DNA from: Kiloniellaceae bacterium | GTDB lineage: Bacteria; Pseudomonadota; Alphaproteobacteria; Kiloniellales; J153 | DNA: 64,000 bases | Assembly (NCBI GenBank): GCA_021776135.1 | Contig: JAJFGL010000055.1 | Location: 1 to 64,000, forward strand | Reading direction: 5' to 3' | Shown here: piece by piece, positions 63,672 through 64,000 of the stretch | How the letters are laid out: each line of letters begins with the position of its first letter | Numbering within the stretch: the first letter of the stretch is position 1 | Program-made: the position numbers and the translations under genes | The notes under the pieces: model-generated | The model's input: the letters and a program-made list of their open reading frames with translations, nothing else | What the model was told of the DNA's origin: nothing | Databases searched by the model: none

Positions 63672-64000
63672 CTAGTTCGGGGGCGGTTCCGGCGCGCCGC
63701 CGACCGCGACAGACGCGCAATCGATGACCCAGATGTCGTAAACCGGGTGCTCCAGGGCTGAGATGGCTGGCGAGGAGGCAAACATCCAGCCTGTGAAGAC
63801 CGCCACCGAGGGCGAGTCCGGCCGGACATCGACGATCTCGAGAAAGGCCGCGCTTTCCGGCGTTTCGGTCGGCGGCTTCTTTTCGCAGGCGCGCGCCGTG
63901 ATCTCCAAGGTGCCGAACCTGGCCACGGCGCCGATCGGGGCCTCGACGGTGGAGACCCGGGCCGTGGTCTTGTTGAGGCCCTGAAGAATAGCGGCCTGGA
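63672..64000 (-). CDS. DUF2155-domain protein, partial (window edge)
   Basis: The minus-strand frame is open to the window end, so the N-terminus is missing. The visible ~109 residues contain the DUF2155 signature: GTLEITARACEKKPPTETPE, AFLEIVDVRPDS, FTGWMFASSPAISALEHPVYDIWVIDC. DUF2155 proteins are exported alphaproteobacterial proteins of unknown role that commonly neighbour the accC-aat genes, as here. The 220 bp between this gene and 63452 hold no gene. Confidence 0.9.
   Translation of the reverse strand, partial: QAAILQGLNKTTARVSTVEAPIGAVARFGTLEITARACEKKPPTETPESAAFLEIVDVRPDSPSVAVFTGWMFASSPAISALEHPVYDIWVIDCASVAVGGAPEPPPN

Overview
The window looks like a chromosomal segment of a GC-rich alphaproteobacterium, probably of the Rhodospirillales type. 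The evidence is a set of familiar housekeeping neighbourhoods: aroQ-accB-accC-aat followed by a DUF2155 gene, rne divergent from amiC-mrcA(-prfB), anmK near tyrS, a long glnE, and an iscR-iscS pair. Both Met-tRNA sequences seen are also of alphaproteobacterial type. No species can be named from sequence alone.

Layout. (1) 1-1.1 kb: two IS6-family transposase genes in tandem on the minus strand, one cut by the window edge and one complete but with an altered catalytic motif. (2) 1.4-11.6 kb: an accessory cluster made of a CRP/FNR-family regulator, a fused TRAP permease, a 2-haloacid-dehalogenase-like HAD enzyme, a TAXI solute-binding protein, a Tat-exported sulfite-oxidase-family molybdoenzyme, a c-type cytochrome, a divergent PanB-like enzyme and a Tat-exported double beta-helix protein. 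Two nearly identical CRP-type dyads (TGTCA-N6-TGACA) precede the two transcription units, so the cluster looks like one regulon for import and oxidation of an unknown organic acid, possibly sulfonated or halogenated. This is the best candidate for an undescribed system. (3) 11.6-19.2 kb: a cobalamin riboswitch followed by btuB-btuF-btuC-btuD-tonB and one unrecognised gene, a complete B12 uptake operon. (4) 19.4-21.2 kb: a decayed integrative element with a 3' fragment of an initiator tRNA-Met gene (an att scar), a small HTH gene, and a tyrosine recombinase that has lost its HxxR segment. It lies beside an intact elongator tRNA-Met. (5) 21.4-27.2 kb: mnmA, then (minus strand) cysE-iscR-iscS-ferredoxin-tenA, with an IscR-like dyad inside the cysE promoter. 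(6) 27.3-41.8 kb: hydrolase, anmK, a LysR/EamA divergent pair, tyrS, an AsmA/YhdP-like giant, glnE, an adenylate cyclase, and a MAPEG-TetR-GST operon with a perfect 24-bp operator. (7) 41.8-51.3 kb: PilZ, DUF455, MmcQ/YjbR, prfB with its programmed +1 frameshift, MmgE/PrpD, a methyltransferase remnant, a HAD phosphatase, mrcA and amiC. (8) 51.8-64 kb: rne with an acidic tandem repeat, an aminotransferase, a GGT-like lipoprotein, an M48 peptidase with repeats, a DsbA-like protein, aroQ-accB-accC-aat, crcB, an unknown protein and DUF2155.

How it fits together. The right two thirds is mainly core: translation, peptidoglycan, fatty-acid and shikimate synthesis, Fe-S assembly and nitrogen control, with single-gene insertions in otherwise conserved orders. 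The left third is accessory: IS elements at the edge, lower GC by eye, TTG starts, Tat-exported redox proteins and high-affinity uptake systems. Family calls come from motifs read by eye; no database search was run.
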